A stretch of DNA of 64,000 nucleotides, from positions 62,001 to 126,000 of the forward strand of contig JAPLSY010000085.1 of assembly GCA_026398415.1 (NCBI GenBank). Direction: 5' to 3'. This DNA comes from Kiritimatiellota bacterium. GTDB lineage: Bacteria; Verrucomicrobiota; Kiritimatiellia; JAAZAB01. The notes under the pieces were generated by a model that did no database searches, had not been told where the DNA came from, and saw nothing but the letters and a program-made list of their open reading frames with translations. Of this stretch, positions 44,111 through 52,440 are shown piece after piece. Within the stretch, counting starts at the first letter, position 1. Each line of letters begins with the position of its first letter. The translations under genes and the position numbers were made by a program.

Positions 44111-45646
44111 TCACCGCAGCCGGCGCATGATCTCGGTGGCCTTCTGCTCGTAGAGCGGTTGCCATTCCGGAGCCAACAAGCACTCCGTTACCTCGTACCC
44201 GCCCCGCTTGTAGGCGTCGGCCGGGGGCCCGTAGTGCATGTAGCCGTTGGAGAAGGGCACGACCAGGGTGTGTTTGTGCGGCGACGCCTTTTTGAGGTTC
44301 AAGCCTATTTCTACGAGGAGTTCCGCCGGAGACGTGATCAGCACGCAATCGCCAATCCGGATGCCCTGGACCTCCGCCGGGATGGTCGCCGCGCCGGACT
44401 CCGCATTGATCGCCTGATGCTTTTCCAATGTCGCGATGTTCTCCTGGATCACCGCCAGCCGCTCCATGGCGCGGATGTTCTGGAGATATTTTTCCACGAG
44501 CCGCCGGTTTAAAGCATCCATGGCGGTACGCGCGTCGCTCCCGATCTTCTCGGCTTGCAGATAGCGGTAGGAATAATCCGCCGGGCAATCCGCGCTGAGG
44601 GCATATTGGAGGTACAGCGGCAGGAACGCTTTGAAGTTCAGGCTGGTGGAGCGCAAGGACTCCAGCAACCCGGCCTGCTCCTGACGCAGTGCCGCTATGC
44701 GTTCCGGGATGTCGGTCCGGCGGGGCAACGCGATGGTTTCCGAAATGACACTCAGCTTGGCATTGCCCGTCCGGATATCGCGTAACGCCTTCAAGGTGCT
44801 CAGGCCCAGCATGGTGCCGAGCGGTGCGATGTCCCGGGGACGATTGAAGTCCTTGAACAGGATGTCGACAATGTTACCGCCCGCACCCTGCAGGAACAGG
44901 GCCATGGCTTTGTGGCCCAAGGTCTCTTCGATGAGCTTGGAAGCAACCCCCGGGAAATTTGCCGTAATCGCACCGCGTGCGTCGCCGAAAAGAGGATGAC
45001 AGGCGAAGTTATAGACCACTGCCAGCGGTTGGCCGTCCAGTCGGTCAATGCGGATGATGCCGATCTCCGGGTCAATGGGACCGAGAGCGGCAACCTCCTC
45101 GTCCGGCGGACAGGGATGGCTGTGGCGAATGCTCCAGTCCTGGCCGTTCTTCAACCGGAGGGTCCGGTTGATCGTGATCCGGTCTTCATGCCCGGCCCCG
45201 GTGCCGATCCTGACTTCGGTCAGGTTGCGCACGGCCCGGCTGACGGCGTCGAAGGCCCGGTCAACCTGCTCGGCGTCGTCACACAACATCCGGCCCGGCG
45301 GGTGGGTGTGTGAGGCGTTGACCAGGACATTGCCGCCTGGGATGTTCAACTCCTTCTGAATCCGGCCGCGGAGCTTGGGCAGGAACTCCTCGCCGACATC
45401 GTACAGGATCCCCTGGCTGATCCGTCGTCCACCGATCGCGGTTGTGTCCGTGGCGATAATAGCCACGCGCGTCGTGCCGTCGTCCAGCACCAGGGCTTTG
45501 GCATATAACGGGTCATTAATCACGCTCCCTTTTGCACGGGTGGTGATATCGCTCTTGGCCACGCCGGCGCGCAGACCGCCGCCGGATGTCTCCGGCAACG
45601 ACATCGTGTTGGATATGCCGGCTTTCGCATGCAGGCTTCTTTTCAT
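44111..45646 (-). CDS. Neutral/alkaline ceramidase N-terminal-domain-like protein
   Basis: 511 aa from ATG 45646 (AAGGA 8 nt upstream). Fold clues: LRAGVAKSDITTRAKGSVINDPLYAKALVLDDG, NASHTHPPGR with the zinc-type HxH, YNFACHPLFGD, FLQGAGGNIVDI and a late INSPAELLVEIG-like segment (LITSPAELLVEIGLNLKK) with PFSNGYMHYGPPADAY, all as in the neutral-ceramidase superfamily. There is no signal peptide, unlike true secreted ceramidases, so it may act in the cytoplasm on a different amide or sugar. Such proteins are frequent in PVC genomes and mostly uncharacterised. Stands alone between uvrB (convergent) and the beta-helix gene. Confidence 0.72.
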   Translation of the reverse strand: MKRSLHAKAGISNTMSLPETSGGGLRAGVAKSDITTRAKGSVINDPLYAKALVLDDGTTRVAIIATDTTAIGGRRISQGILYDVGEEFLPKLRGRIQKELNIPGGNVLVNASHTHPPGRMLCDDAEQVDRAFDAVSRAVRNLTEVRIGTGAGHEDRITINRTLRLKNGQDWSIRHSHPCPPDEEVAALGPIDPEIGIIRIDRLDGQPLAVVYNFACHPLFGDARGAITANFPGVASKLIEETLGHKAMALFLQGAGGNIVDILFKDFNRPRDIAPLGTMLGLSTLKALRDIRTGNAKLSVISETIALPRRTDIPERIAALRQEQAGLLESLRSTSLNFKAFLPLYLQYALSADCPADYSYRYLQAEKIGSDARTAMDALNRRLVEKYLQNIRAMERLAVIQENIATLEKHQAINAESGAATIPAEVQGIRIGDCVLITSPAELLVEIGLNLKKASPHKHTLVVPFSNGYMHYGPPADAYKRGGYEVTECLLAPEWQPLYEQKATEIMRRLR

Positions 45647-45737
45647 GCCTTGTTCCTTTTTGAGGTTGGGCCTTAAACTCCGGGCCGGGCGAAAGTGGTA
45701 AGGGTTTCGCGCAGGCATACTGTCGGCGTTTTCAAAA

Positions 45738-47213
45738 TCAGTGTATCACAAACAGCGTTCCGGCCGGCAGATACTCATAGGCGCCGATATCAACCTGCCC
45801 GTTAAACTGATCTATGCGACGGTTTCCTTCCAAGTCCAGCGCACCATCCATCCAAGTTCGATTTACCCCGGCATTGATACAGGGCGAAGACGATTGTAAT
45901 CGGAAATCAGCAATTGCAATACTCACAAACCGCGGATCGTTGGTGATGGTATTGGTCCCGGAGGCAAAAACAGCAGTACTGTTGCTATAAATGTCCGGCG
46001 AGGTGCAGCAGTTGGTAAATGTGGCCCATGCATTCGCTGGATTCGTGCGCGCCATGTACCAATTAGAGTTAATTCCGCCGGCGCTATTGCCCCATATTAT
46101 GGTATTTTCGACCTTAGGAAAACCATCGTAATTAGCGAAATTAACTCCGCCTCCATTACCGGAACAGTAGTTACTGGCGATCGTACAGTTTTGAATAATT
46201 GTAGGATTGCCCCCAGAAGCAGAGATTCCACCACCATCCGAACTAGTCGTAGCATTATTAGCAATCAAGCAGTTCCTGATCACGTTATTACCGGCTGCAC
46301 GAATGGCACCACCTTGATATTTGGACGTATTGCCCATGAGAAAACTGTTATGGCATTCCGCATTATAAGACATTTTTATCCCGGCGCCGTAATCACCGCG
46401 ATTGGATACAACCCAGCAATTGCTGACAACCGCCACCCCAACCCCGCCCGGCCCGGGCCCGGACGCTGAATTCATGAGAATGCCCCCTCCTTCGTATCCT
46501 ACGTCCGGCGCAGTATTGCCGGAGATTGTGCAATTTACAATCCGCCAACTCCCATTGTTGACTAAAATTCCACCACCACAGTTCTTTAGTCCTATGATAT
46601 TACGGCTAATTGTGCAATTCCACACACTCCCGCTTTTGGCACTATCCATCCCCATAAATATTCCGCCCCCACCAGCTTGATTATATGAAGGATCCGCGCT
46701 TATCGCATAGTTGCGCGTGATAATGCAGTTCGTCACGGTTCCATAATATAAAGAGATGGACCCGCCGCTGGACCCGGTGTTGCCCAAGCCGTTGGTGTTG
46801 GCTGAACCCCACCCGTTCGAGAGCGTAAAACCAGCCAGCGTGGCCCAGTAATTACTAAGCGTAAAATGCCGGTTGGTTGTCGTGGGATAGTTGCCGTCCA
46901 GGATCGTGTTGGTCGGGTCCAGGATTCCACCCGGTCCCCAACTCCGCACTGTGACGGCGTATTTGACGGGTATTTGATTCGTGAGGTAATATTTGGTGTT
47001 GTTAGTCACATACACCGTGTCGTTATCACGGGCGGCGGCAACGACTTCAATCAGGTTGGTGTGGGCCCAGCCCCAGTTGGTCCAGGGCGGGGTCGGCGAC
47101 GGTTGCTGGCTCGACGTCACCACGTAATAATTCGTCGCCGCTGCCCATGGTGTTGCCAAGGTCATCGCCAGCCCCAACCAGATCAACATCCGTTGCAAGT
47201 ATGGTGTTTTCAC
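45738..47213 (-). CDS. Secreted right-handed beta-helix protein, paralogue of the 13.4-14.8 kb protein
   Basis: 491 aa from GTG 47213 (VKTPYLQRMLIWLGLAMTLA), chosen because this start aligns with the paralogue (MKTQCLQRMLIGLVLALVV). Signal peptide of about 25 residues. The rungs repeat as SGSVWNCTISRN, WRIVNCTISGN and NPTIIQNCTIASN. The tail is NRRIDQFNGQVDIGAYEY then LPAGTLFVIH. The two proteins share most of their helix (TNQI...YAVTVRSWGPGG, HFTLSNYWATLAGFTL), so the duplication is recent or conserved. Function unknown; probably secreted or surface. Confidence 0.8.
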   Translation of the reverse strand: MKTPYLQRMLIWLGLAMTLATPWAAATNYYVVTSSQQPSPTPPWTNWGWAHTNLIEVVAAARDNDTVYVTNNTKYYLTNQIPVKYAVTVRSWGPGGILDPTNTILDGNYPTTTNRHFTLSNYWATLAGFTLSNGWGSANTNGLGNTGSSGGSISLYYGTVTNCIITRNYAISADPSYNQAGGGGIFMGMDSAKSGSVWNCTISRNIIGLKNCGGGILVNNGSWRIVNCTISGNTAPDVGYEGGGILMNSASGPGPGGVGVAVVSNCWVVSNRGDYGAGIKMSYNAECHNSFLMGNTSKYQGGAIRAAGNNVIRNCLIANNATTSSDGGGISASGGNPTIIQNCTIASNYCSGNGGGVNFANYDGFPKVENTIIWGNSAGGINSNWYMARTNPANAWATFTNCCTSPDIYSNSTAVFASGTNTITNDPRFVSIAIADFRLQSSSPCINAGVNRTWMDGALDLEGNRRIDQFNGQVDIGAYEYLPAGTLFVIH

Positions 47214-47274
47214 AGGGAGTTCTTTTCCGTTTTGGTTTTCGTAAAAGCTCAGGCAGGCATCGCCCTGATGCCAC

Positions 47275-47412
47275 CTATGAAGCGTAGAATAGCTTGCCTT
47301 TTCCCGAACGCAAGCGAAAGAATAAAGCCGAAATACTGGCGTTTCTTTCGGCGGCGAGTTTCTGGGCATTGCTGATCAAGGCGAACTCTGCATTGAGAGT
47401 GAGTTTGGGCAT
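47275..47412 (-). pseudogene. N-terminal stub of a ribbon-helix-helix antitoxin (DUF6364-like)
   Basis: 45 codons from ATG 47412: MPKLTLNAEFALISNAQKLA, ERNASISALFFRLRSGKGKL and a short end. The pattern KLTLxxxxxLIxxAxKxAxERNxSISxLF matches ribbon-helix-helix antitoxins, but the C-terminal half and any toxin gene are missing; the frame ends 61 nt short of the beta-helix start. An intact upstream start and a possible AT-rich promoter (TATAATATG-like in reverse) remain. Probably a decayed toxin-antitoxin locus. Confidence 0.5.
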
Positions 47413-47452
47413 GCGCGCAAAAAAACTTTCTACATATAATATGGTAGACGTA

Positions 47453-47941
47453 CTACGTGTTACTTGGAACCCCGTCAAAAATATGTTTCATCTCGTTTCT
47501 TTCCCACGGGAAGACCACCCAGATGTCGGGTGCGACCTTGCGCGCATGAAAGTCGGGCGGATGCAGCGCGTTGTGCTTGTAAAACAGGGTGGCCGTGCAC
47601 AGCGCCCGCGGGCGGCGACGTTGGAGATGTTGAATCACTTTTTGCAGCGTCTGGCCGGAATCGTGAATGTCGTCCACTAGGAGCACGTTTTTGCGCCCAA
47701 TGGGATACCGGAAGGGTTCGAGCCGGATGCGCGCCAACTTGCGGGTTTTGACGTAGGCCTTGACACGAATCGGATAGATTTCAATGGAGCCGAAAAAGTC
47801 GGAAAGCAGGCGCGCGGGCACCATGCCGCCCTTGAGAATGGCGACAATGCAGTCCGGTCGGAACCGCGCGGCGCGGATGGCCCGGCCTACCGTTTCCACG
47901 CACGTGTCAATTTCGCGCCATGCGACGTTCCGGTATTTCAT
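47453..47941 (-). CDS. Purine-type phosphoribosyltransferase
   Basis: 162 aa. The PRPP-binding loop is NVLLVDDIHDSGQTLQKVI, with the conserved two acidic residues; AILKGGMVPARLLSDFFGS is the first nucleotide-contacting loop, and the C-terminal APDIWVVFPWE resembles the hood of xanthine/guanine PRTases. It would salvage a purine base with PRPP (xanthine, guanine or hypoxanthine; not decidable). GAGG lies 5 nt before ATG 47941. Divergent from the amidotransferase gene. Confidence 0.85.
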   Translation of the reverse strand: MKYRNVAWREIDTCVETVGRAIRAARFRPDCIVAILKGGMVPARLLSDFFGSIEIYPIRVKAYVKTRKLARIRLEPFRYPIGRKNVLLVDDIHDSGQTLQKVIQHLQRRRPRALCTATLFYKHNALHPPDFHARKVAPDIWVVFPWERNEMKHIFDGVPSNT

Positions 47942-48040
47942 GCGGCCTCGATATGATTCAAGAAGTCTTTACAGATGCTGCCGAATGTGTAACAAATGCC
48001 ACGCCATGCGGTCAATAAATTTAAGGAGGAGTGCGTTGCC

Positions 48041-48769
48041 ATGATTCTCGTGATCAGCATGCGGAACCGGAAGGACTATGACCGGCGGGATGGATACGAT
48101 GGCCTTAAACGCCGGATGGAGCTTTTGACCGGCCTGCCGGTTCTGACGATGCACTACGCGGACGTATGCCCGGCCACGGTGAAGGCCGTGGATCCACAGG
48201 CCATTATTATCACCGGTTCCCCGGATCCCTGGCCGACGATTCGTGTGTCGGATTTGTACGGCCTTAACGACCTGTTGCACACCACGAAAATACCGCTCCT
48301 GGCCATCTGCCAGGGCCACCAGTTGATCGGTCATTGTTTCAATCGGGATCTGCGCAAGGTTCGCCGGTTGCCGGATGAACCCATGCGCCAATGCCGCCCC
48401 GGAGAGCCGGATACCGGCGCGGTCAAGGGCCATCCGGGCTATTACTATGCGGATGCCTTTGTGGAAGTGGACATTCTACGCGCGGATCCGATCCTTGCGG
48501 GTTTGGGCCGGCGTGTCCGCGTCCGCGAAAGCCATCGGTGCGAGATCAAAAAACTGCCGCGGGGCTTTCTTCACCTGGCGCAAAGCGCGGACTGTACCTA
48601 TGAAATGATCCGGCATGGTGCGCGGCTGTTATACGGCATGCAATTCCACGCCGAACGCTGGGGAAAGCCGTATATGGCAGGCCGAACAATCCTGGTCAAT
48701 TTCTTCCGCCTGGCGGGGGTGAAGAGCGCGGAGCGTGCAGAAGACGGACGCCGGACGACAGACGCCTGA
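48041..48769 (+). CDS. Class I glutamine amidotransferase-like protein
   Basis: 242 aa from ATG 48041, which has AAGGAGGA 10 nt upstream; an earlier in-frame ATG (47996) lacks this. Triad: Cys in LLAICQGHQLIGHCF, His-Glu in LYGMQFHAERWGKPY. It resembles the GATase1/peptidase C26 group (GMP synthase-like or gamma-glutamyl hydrolases). The substrate is unknown. The last codons (after about FRLAGVKSAE) read into the simple repeat GAAGACGGACGCC and give EDGRRTTDA, so the C-terminus is probably altered by repeat DNA. Not adjacent to any partner synthase. Confidence 0.75.
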   Translation: MILVISMRNRKDYDRRDGYDGLKRRMELLTGLPVLTMHYADVCPATVKAVDPQAIIITGSPDPWPTIRVSDLYGLNDLLHTTKIPLLAICQGHQLIGHCFNRDLRKVRRLPDEPMRQCRPGEPDTGAVKGHPGYYYADAFVEVDILRADPILAGLGRRVRVRESHRCEIKKLPRGFLHLAQSADCTYEMIRHGARLLYGMQFHAERWGKPYMAGRTILVNFFRLAGVKSAERAEDGRRTTDA

Positions 48770-48817
48770 CGACAGACCGGAGAAAATAGAAGACAGACAC
48801 CGGAGCGGGAAGCGTAG
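48730..48817. repeat. GAAGACGGACGCCGGACGACAG-type simple repeat
   Basis: CAGAAGACGGACGCCGGAC, GACAGACGCCTGACGACAG and ATAGAAGACAGACACCGGAG units; the first part is translated as the end of the amidotransferase gene and the rest is spacer to lysA. Confidence 0.55.
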
Positions 48818-48819
48818 AA

Positions 48820-50082
48820 TTATTTCACGGGTTTGAGGTTTGTCGTTCGGAATAAATCGCGGATGGTTTCCGCGCGGCGGATTTTTTTCAGCGCGCCGGA
48901 GCGCATGATCAAGACCTCGGTGCTCCGTAGCCGGTTATTGTAATTGTGCCCCATGGCGTAGGCATGCGCCCCGGCGTTATGGATGGCAAGCAGATCCCCA
49001 ACCGCGACGACCGGCAGGCGCCGGTCCTTGGCAAACTGGTCATTGTTTTCGCACAGCCGTCCCACCACGTTAACCGGCTCCTTGCGGCCCCGCGCCGGCT
49101 TGCCGACGACGGTTACATGATGGTAGGCGTCATAAATTGCCGGGCGGGGCAGATCGTTCATGCCGGCATCAATGCCCACAAATGTTTTGTAGCTGTGCTT
49201 GATGACGTGGACACGGCCGACCAGCCAGCCGGCATCGGCCATGATCAAGCGCCCTGGTTCCGCCATGAGCACGGGTTCGCGCAACCCGTAACGTGCGCAT
49301 TGCCGGTCGAAGACGCGGCGGATACCGCGGGCCACCTGGTCGAGGTTCAGGCTGGGCTGTTCCGGGCGGTAGGGGACGCCAAAGCCACCGCCAACGTTCA
49401 GGCATTCGAAATCAATGCCAATAGCTTTTTTTACTTCGCCGGCAATGGTCAGCAATTTGTCGGCCACCGCTGCAAAGTAGCGCTCGTCAAGCACGTTGCT
49501 GCCGGTCATGGCATGGATGCCGAAGCGCCGGACGCCCAGTGCGTGTGCCTGCCGATAGGCCTTGACAACTTCACGCGCGGGCACGCCGAATTTGGCGTCG
49601 GGCCCCGCCAGAAACAGGCTTTTCATGCCGCCCTGGCTGATGCCCGGATTGACGCGAAACGACAGAAACTCCGGCACGCCGATTTTCCGGATTGTCGGCA
49701 ACATGCTGATATCGTCTAGGTTCAGCCGGAGCCGTCCGGTCTTGAGTACGAAGCGAAATTCGGCTGCGGTGGTGTAGTTGCCGGTGTACATGCCCGTGGC
49801 GCCCATGCGCCGGGCGATCCAGGCCTCCGCCTCGCTCGAGGCGTCCGCGCCGAAGCCTTCCGAAAAGATAATACGCAGAAGCGCGGGATTTGTGTTGGCC
49901 TTGACGGCAAAGAGCGGCGTAAAGTTCGGAAAATAGCGCCGGAACGTGTCGCGGAAGCGCGCACAGTTGGCGCGGATGCGGCTTTCCTCGTAGATGAAAA
50001 AAGGCGTGGAAAACCGCCGCGCCGCGCGCTGAATCGTGCGCGTCGGGAGATACACGACATTCGGATTGATCCGGGGAGACAT
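48820..50082 (-). CDS. lysA: Diaminopimelate decarboxylase
   Basis: 420 aa. Fold III PLP enzyme: PLP-binding Lys in TPLFAVKANTNPALL (the AVKAN motif), a substrate region GFGADASSEAEAW, LNVGGGFGVPY (phosphate-binding HVGGG-like), EPGRLIMADAGWLV, and the Cys-containing GRLCENNDQFAKD that in the family completes the active site across the dimer. It makes lysine from meso-diaminopimelate. No good ribosome site precedes ATG 50082. It is upstream of argD by a repeat-rich gap of 217 nt and need not be in the same transcript. Confidence 0.88.
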   Translation of the reverse strand: MSPRINPNVVYLPTRTIQRAARRFSTPFFIYEESRIRANCARFRDTFRRYFPNFTPLFAVKANTNPALLRIIFSEGFGADASSEAEAWIARRMGATGMYTGNYTTAAEFRFVLKTGRLRLNLDDISMLPTIRKIGVPEFLSFRVNPGISQGGMKSLFLAGPDAKFGVPAREVVKAYRQAHALGVRRFGIHAMTGSNVLDERYFAAVADKLLTIAGEVKKAIGIDFECLNVGGGFGVPYRPEQPSLNLDQVARGIRRVFDRQCARYGLREPVLMAEPGRLIMADAGWLVGRVHVIKHSYKTFVGIDAGMNDLPRPAIYDAYHHVTVVGKPARGRKEPVNVVGRLCENNDQFAKDRRLPVVAVGDLLAIHNAGAHAYAMGHNYNNRLRSTEVLIMRSGALKKIRRAETIRDLFRTTNLKPVK

Positions 50083-50131
50083 AATCTATTTATGATTTAC
50101 GATTGTACCCCCTCAGTTATGAGGGCTGATT

Positions 50132-50197
50132 GTCATTCCCGACCTGATCGGGAATCCAGAAAAATCAATACTGGATTCCCGCTTTCGCGGGAATGAC
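50132..50197. repeat. Palindrome pair identical to that at 15702-15808, in opposite order
   Basis: GTCATTCCCGACCTGATCGG plus GAATCCAG (50132-50159) and CTGGATTCCCGCTTTCGCGG plus GAATGAC (50171-50197). Together the two 27/28-mers form a large hairpin, since their ends are complementary. Same two sequences lie 34 kb away. Confidence 0.75.
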
Positions 50198-50261
50198 AGC
50201 ATTGATGTTCACAACTTACCTGCGCAACTGAGGTTGCTTCTGATTTATGATTGAGCTTGAC

Positions 50262-50299
50262 GGAAATCAGCAATCAACAATCAAAAATCCAAAATCAGT
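50262..50299. repeat. AATCAGCAATCAACAATC-type simple repeat before argD stop
   Basis: GAAATCAGCAATCAACAATC, AAAAATCCAAAATCAG units, as at 34985-35018. Confidence 0.5.
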
Positions 50300-51523
50300 C
50301 TATTCCGGTTTAGCTTCTTCCGCCGCTGGTTCGCCAAACATTTCCGCGCAGGCGTCGCTAATCATATCCAAGGCTTCATCCACTTCGTTGGGTTTTACGG
50401 TAAGCGGCGGGAGGAAACGGAGCACTTGTTTGCCCGTGGCCAGTGTGATCAGGCCCATTTCCATCAATTTATCTTCCAGCGGTTTGGCGGAAGCGGTGAG
50501 CACGAGACCGAGCATAAGTCCCAGCCCGCGCACTTCGGTAAGGTGCTTGGGGTATTTTTCCACCAGCGCCTGTAGTCCCTTCTTGAATCTGGCGCCTAGG
50601 TCCGAGGCGTGCTGGAGCAGGTTTTCCTGCTCGATGACTTGCAAGGTTGCCAGGGCTGCCGCGCAGGCCAGGGGCGTGCCGCCAAACGTACTGGCATGCT
50701 TGCCCGGCTGGAATACGTCGGCCAGCTTGGAATTGGTCACAATGGCGCCGATGGGGAAACCACTGCCCAACGCCTTGGCCATCGAAAAGGCGTCCGGCTC
50801 TACATCGAAATGCTGGAACGCGAACCACTTGCCGGTTCGGCCCATGCCGCATTGGACTTCGTCGCATAGGAGCAACAGGTCTTTCTCGTCGCAGAGTGCC
50901 CGCAGGCCTTGCATAAATTCGGCTGTTGCGGGGATCACACCGCCTTCGCCTTGGACCGCTTCCACCAGGATCGCGACTGTCCGTGCCGTGACCGCTTCCT
51001 TGACCGATTCAAGGTCGTTGAATTTGGCGTGGACAAAGCCGGATGGCAGGGGGTCGAACCCCTTCTGGACCTTGTCCTGGCCGGTGGCGGTCAGGGTCGC
51101 CAGTGTCCGGCCATGAAACGAATTTTTCATCGTGATGATTTCGAAGCGGTTCTTTTCATGGCCCCAGAGCCGGGCGAGCTTAATGAGCGCCTCGTTGGCC
51201 TCGGCGCCGGAATTGCAGAAGAAACACTTGCCGCCCAGCGCAAGGCCGGCCAATGCCTGGCCCAGGCGTCCCTGGTTTTCCGTGTAATACAGGTTGGAGA
51301 CGTGCATAAGCAAGCCCGCCTGCTGGCGGATGGCGTCCACGACAACCGGATGACTGTGGCCGACATTCAACACGGAAATGCCTGCCAGGAAATCCAGGTA
51401 TACTTTGCCTTCGGCATCCCAGAGCTTGGCGCCTTTGCCTTTGACAAACACGATTGGCCGGCGGGCGTAAGCGGGGATAACATGCTCGTCGAACTGCTGA
51501 ATGATTTCTGTCGTTTTACTCAT
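50300..51523 (-). CDS. argD: Acetylornithine aminotransferase
   Basis: 407 aa from ATG 51523 (GGAG 10 nt upstream). Class III PLP aminotransferase: FFCNSGAEANEALIKLAR, SFHGRTLATLTATGQ, LLLCDEVQCGMGRTGKWFA and the PLP Lys in AFSMAKALGSGFPIGAI. It aminates N-acetylglutamate semialdehyde to N-acetylornithine in arginine synthesis, and often serves DapC in lysine synthesis. Its start lies within the 3' end of argB (8-nt overlap), so argJ-argB-argD form one operon. Confidence 0.94.
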   Translation of the reverse strand: MSKTTEIIQQFDEHVIPAYARRPIVFVKGKGAKLWDAEGKVYLDFLAGISVLNVGHSHPVVVDAIRQQAGLLMHVSNLYYTENQGRLGQALAGLALGGKCFFCNSGAEANEALIKLARLWGHEKNRFEIITMKNSFHGRTLATLTATGQDKVQKGFDPLPSGFVHAKFNDLESVKEAVTARTVAILVEAVQGEGGVIPATAEFMQGLRALCDEKDLLLLCDEVQCGMGRTGKWFAFQHFDVEPDAFSMAKALGSGFPIGAIVTNSKLADVFQPGKHASTFGGTPLACAAALATLQVIEQENLLQHASDLGARFKKGLQALVEKYPKHLTEVRGLGLMLGLVLTASAKPLEDKLMEMGLITLATGKQVLRFLPPLTVKPNEVDEALDMISDACAEMFGEPAAEEAKPE

Positions 51524-52394
51524 CTTGAATAATCTCCGTTCCGATTCCTTGGTCTGTGAATATTTCCAACAACAATGAATGCGGCATGCGCCCGTCCACG
51601 ATATGCACTTTCCGGACGCCGGTGGCCAAGGCGTCGAGCGCGCCCCTGATTTTCGGCAACATGCCGCCGGCAATCACGCCATCCTTGATCAGGCTTTCCA
51701 CGTCGCTGCGTTTCAACGTGGAAATGATCGAGTCCGGATTCTGCGGGTCCCGTAGGAGTCCCGGCACGTCCGAGAGAAAGACCAGTTTGCGGGCGCGTAC
51801 GGCCTGGGCTATGGCCGCCGCGGATTCATCCGCGTTAATGTTATAGACGGCCCCATCCGCGCCCCGGGCCAACGGCGTGATTACGGGAATTATATCCGCT
51901 TCCAGGCAGGCTGTAATCGGCGCCGGTTCCACGCCCGTGATTTTACCCACAAACCCGATATCCATTGGCTGGCCCGTGGCTTTGTCCAGCGAAAATGTTT
52001 TTTCCGCGCGTAAAATGCTGGGACCTTGGATGCCTGTGGCCCGCGCGCCCCGGGCGATCAGCGTCTCCACGATCTCAACATTCACCTCGTGGTTCAGCAC
52101 TTCTTCCACCAGGTGCACGGTGGCCTCGTCCGTGACGCGCATGCCGTTGACGAATGCCGGCTGAAGGCCCGCCTCGGCCATGCGCCGTGAAATGGCCTTG
52201 CCGCCGCCGTGCACGATGATCGGCCTTAAGCCCACGCATTCCAGGAACGCCGTATCGGTCAGAATGCTGTCGTGGCATGCCTTGTCCTCCATGGCGCTGC
52301 CGCCGAACTTGATGACCACCGTTGCGCCGCGAAAGGCCTGGATGAACGGCATGGCCTCGATCAGGACACTGGCTTTTTCAATAATCTTTTGCAT
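51516..52394 (-). CDS. argB: Acetylglutamate kinase
   Basis: 292 aa from ATG 52394 (MQKIIEKASVLIEAMPFIQ, the family start). Amino-acid kinase fold: VVIKFGGSAMEDK, PIIVHGGGKAISRRM, RVTDEATVHLVEEVL, and KLVFLSDVPGLL, with GGMLPKIRGALDALATGVRKVHIVDG. It phosphorylates N-acetylglutamate, the second step of arginine synthesis. A start at ATG 52430 with AAGG upstream is possible and would add 12 residues; those come from GGTTCACCATGAACC-like repeat DNA. Located between argJ and argD. Confidence 0.94.
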   Translation of the reverse strand: MQKIIEKASVLIEAMPFIQAFRGATVVIKFGGSAMEDKACHDSILTDTAFLECVGLRPIIVHGGGKAISRRMAEAGLQPAFVNGMRVTDEATVHLVEEVLNHEVNVEIVETLIARGARATGIQGPSILRAEKTFSLDKATGQPMDIGFVGKITGVEPAPITACLEADIIPVITPLARGADGAVYNINADESAAAIAQAVRARKLVFLSDVPGLLRDPQNPDSIISTLKRSDVESLIKDGVIAGGMLPKIRGALDALATGVRKVHIVDGRMPHSLLLEIFTDQGIGTEIIQDE

Positions 52395-52440
52395 GTAAGT
52401 GATCAGGTTCTCAGGTTCACCATGAACCATTCGGGTTGCC

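Noticed and set aside
44111..45646. True secreted neutral ceramidase
   Set aside because: The superfamily motifs are present but there is no signal peptide and the protein is shorter than secreted ceramidases, so only the fold is claimed.
48041..48769. GMP synthase glutaminase or carbamoyl-phosphate synthase small subunit
   Set aside because: The Cys and His-Glu triad is present but length, spacing and lack of a synthase partner do not fit; left as an unassigned amidotransferase.
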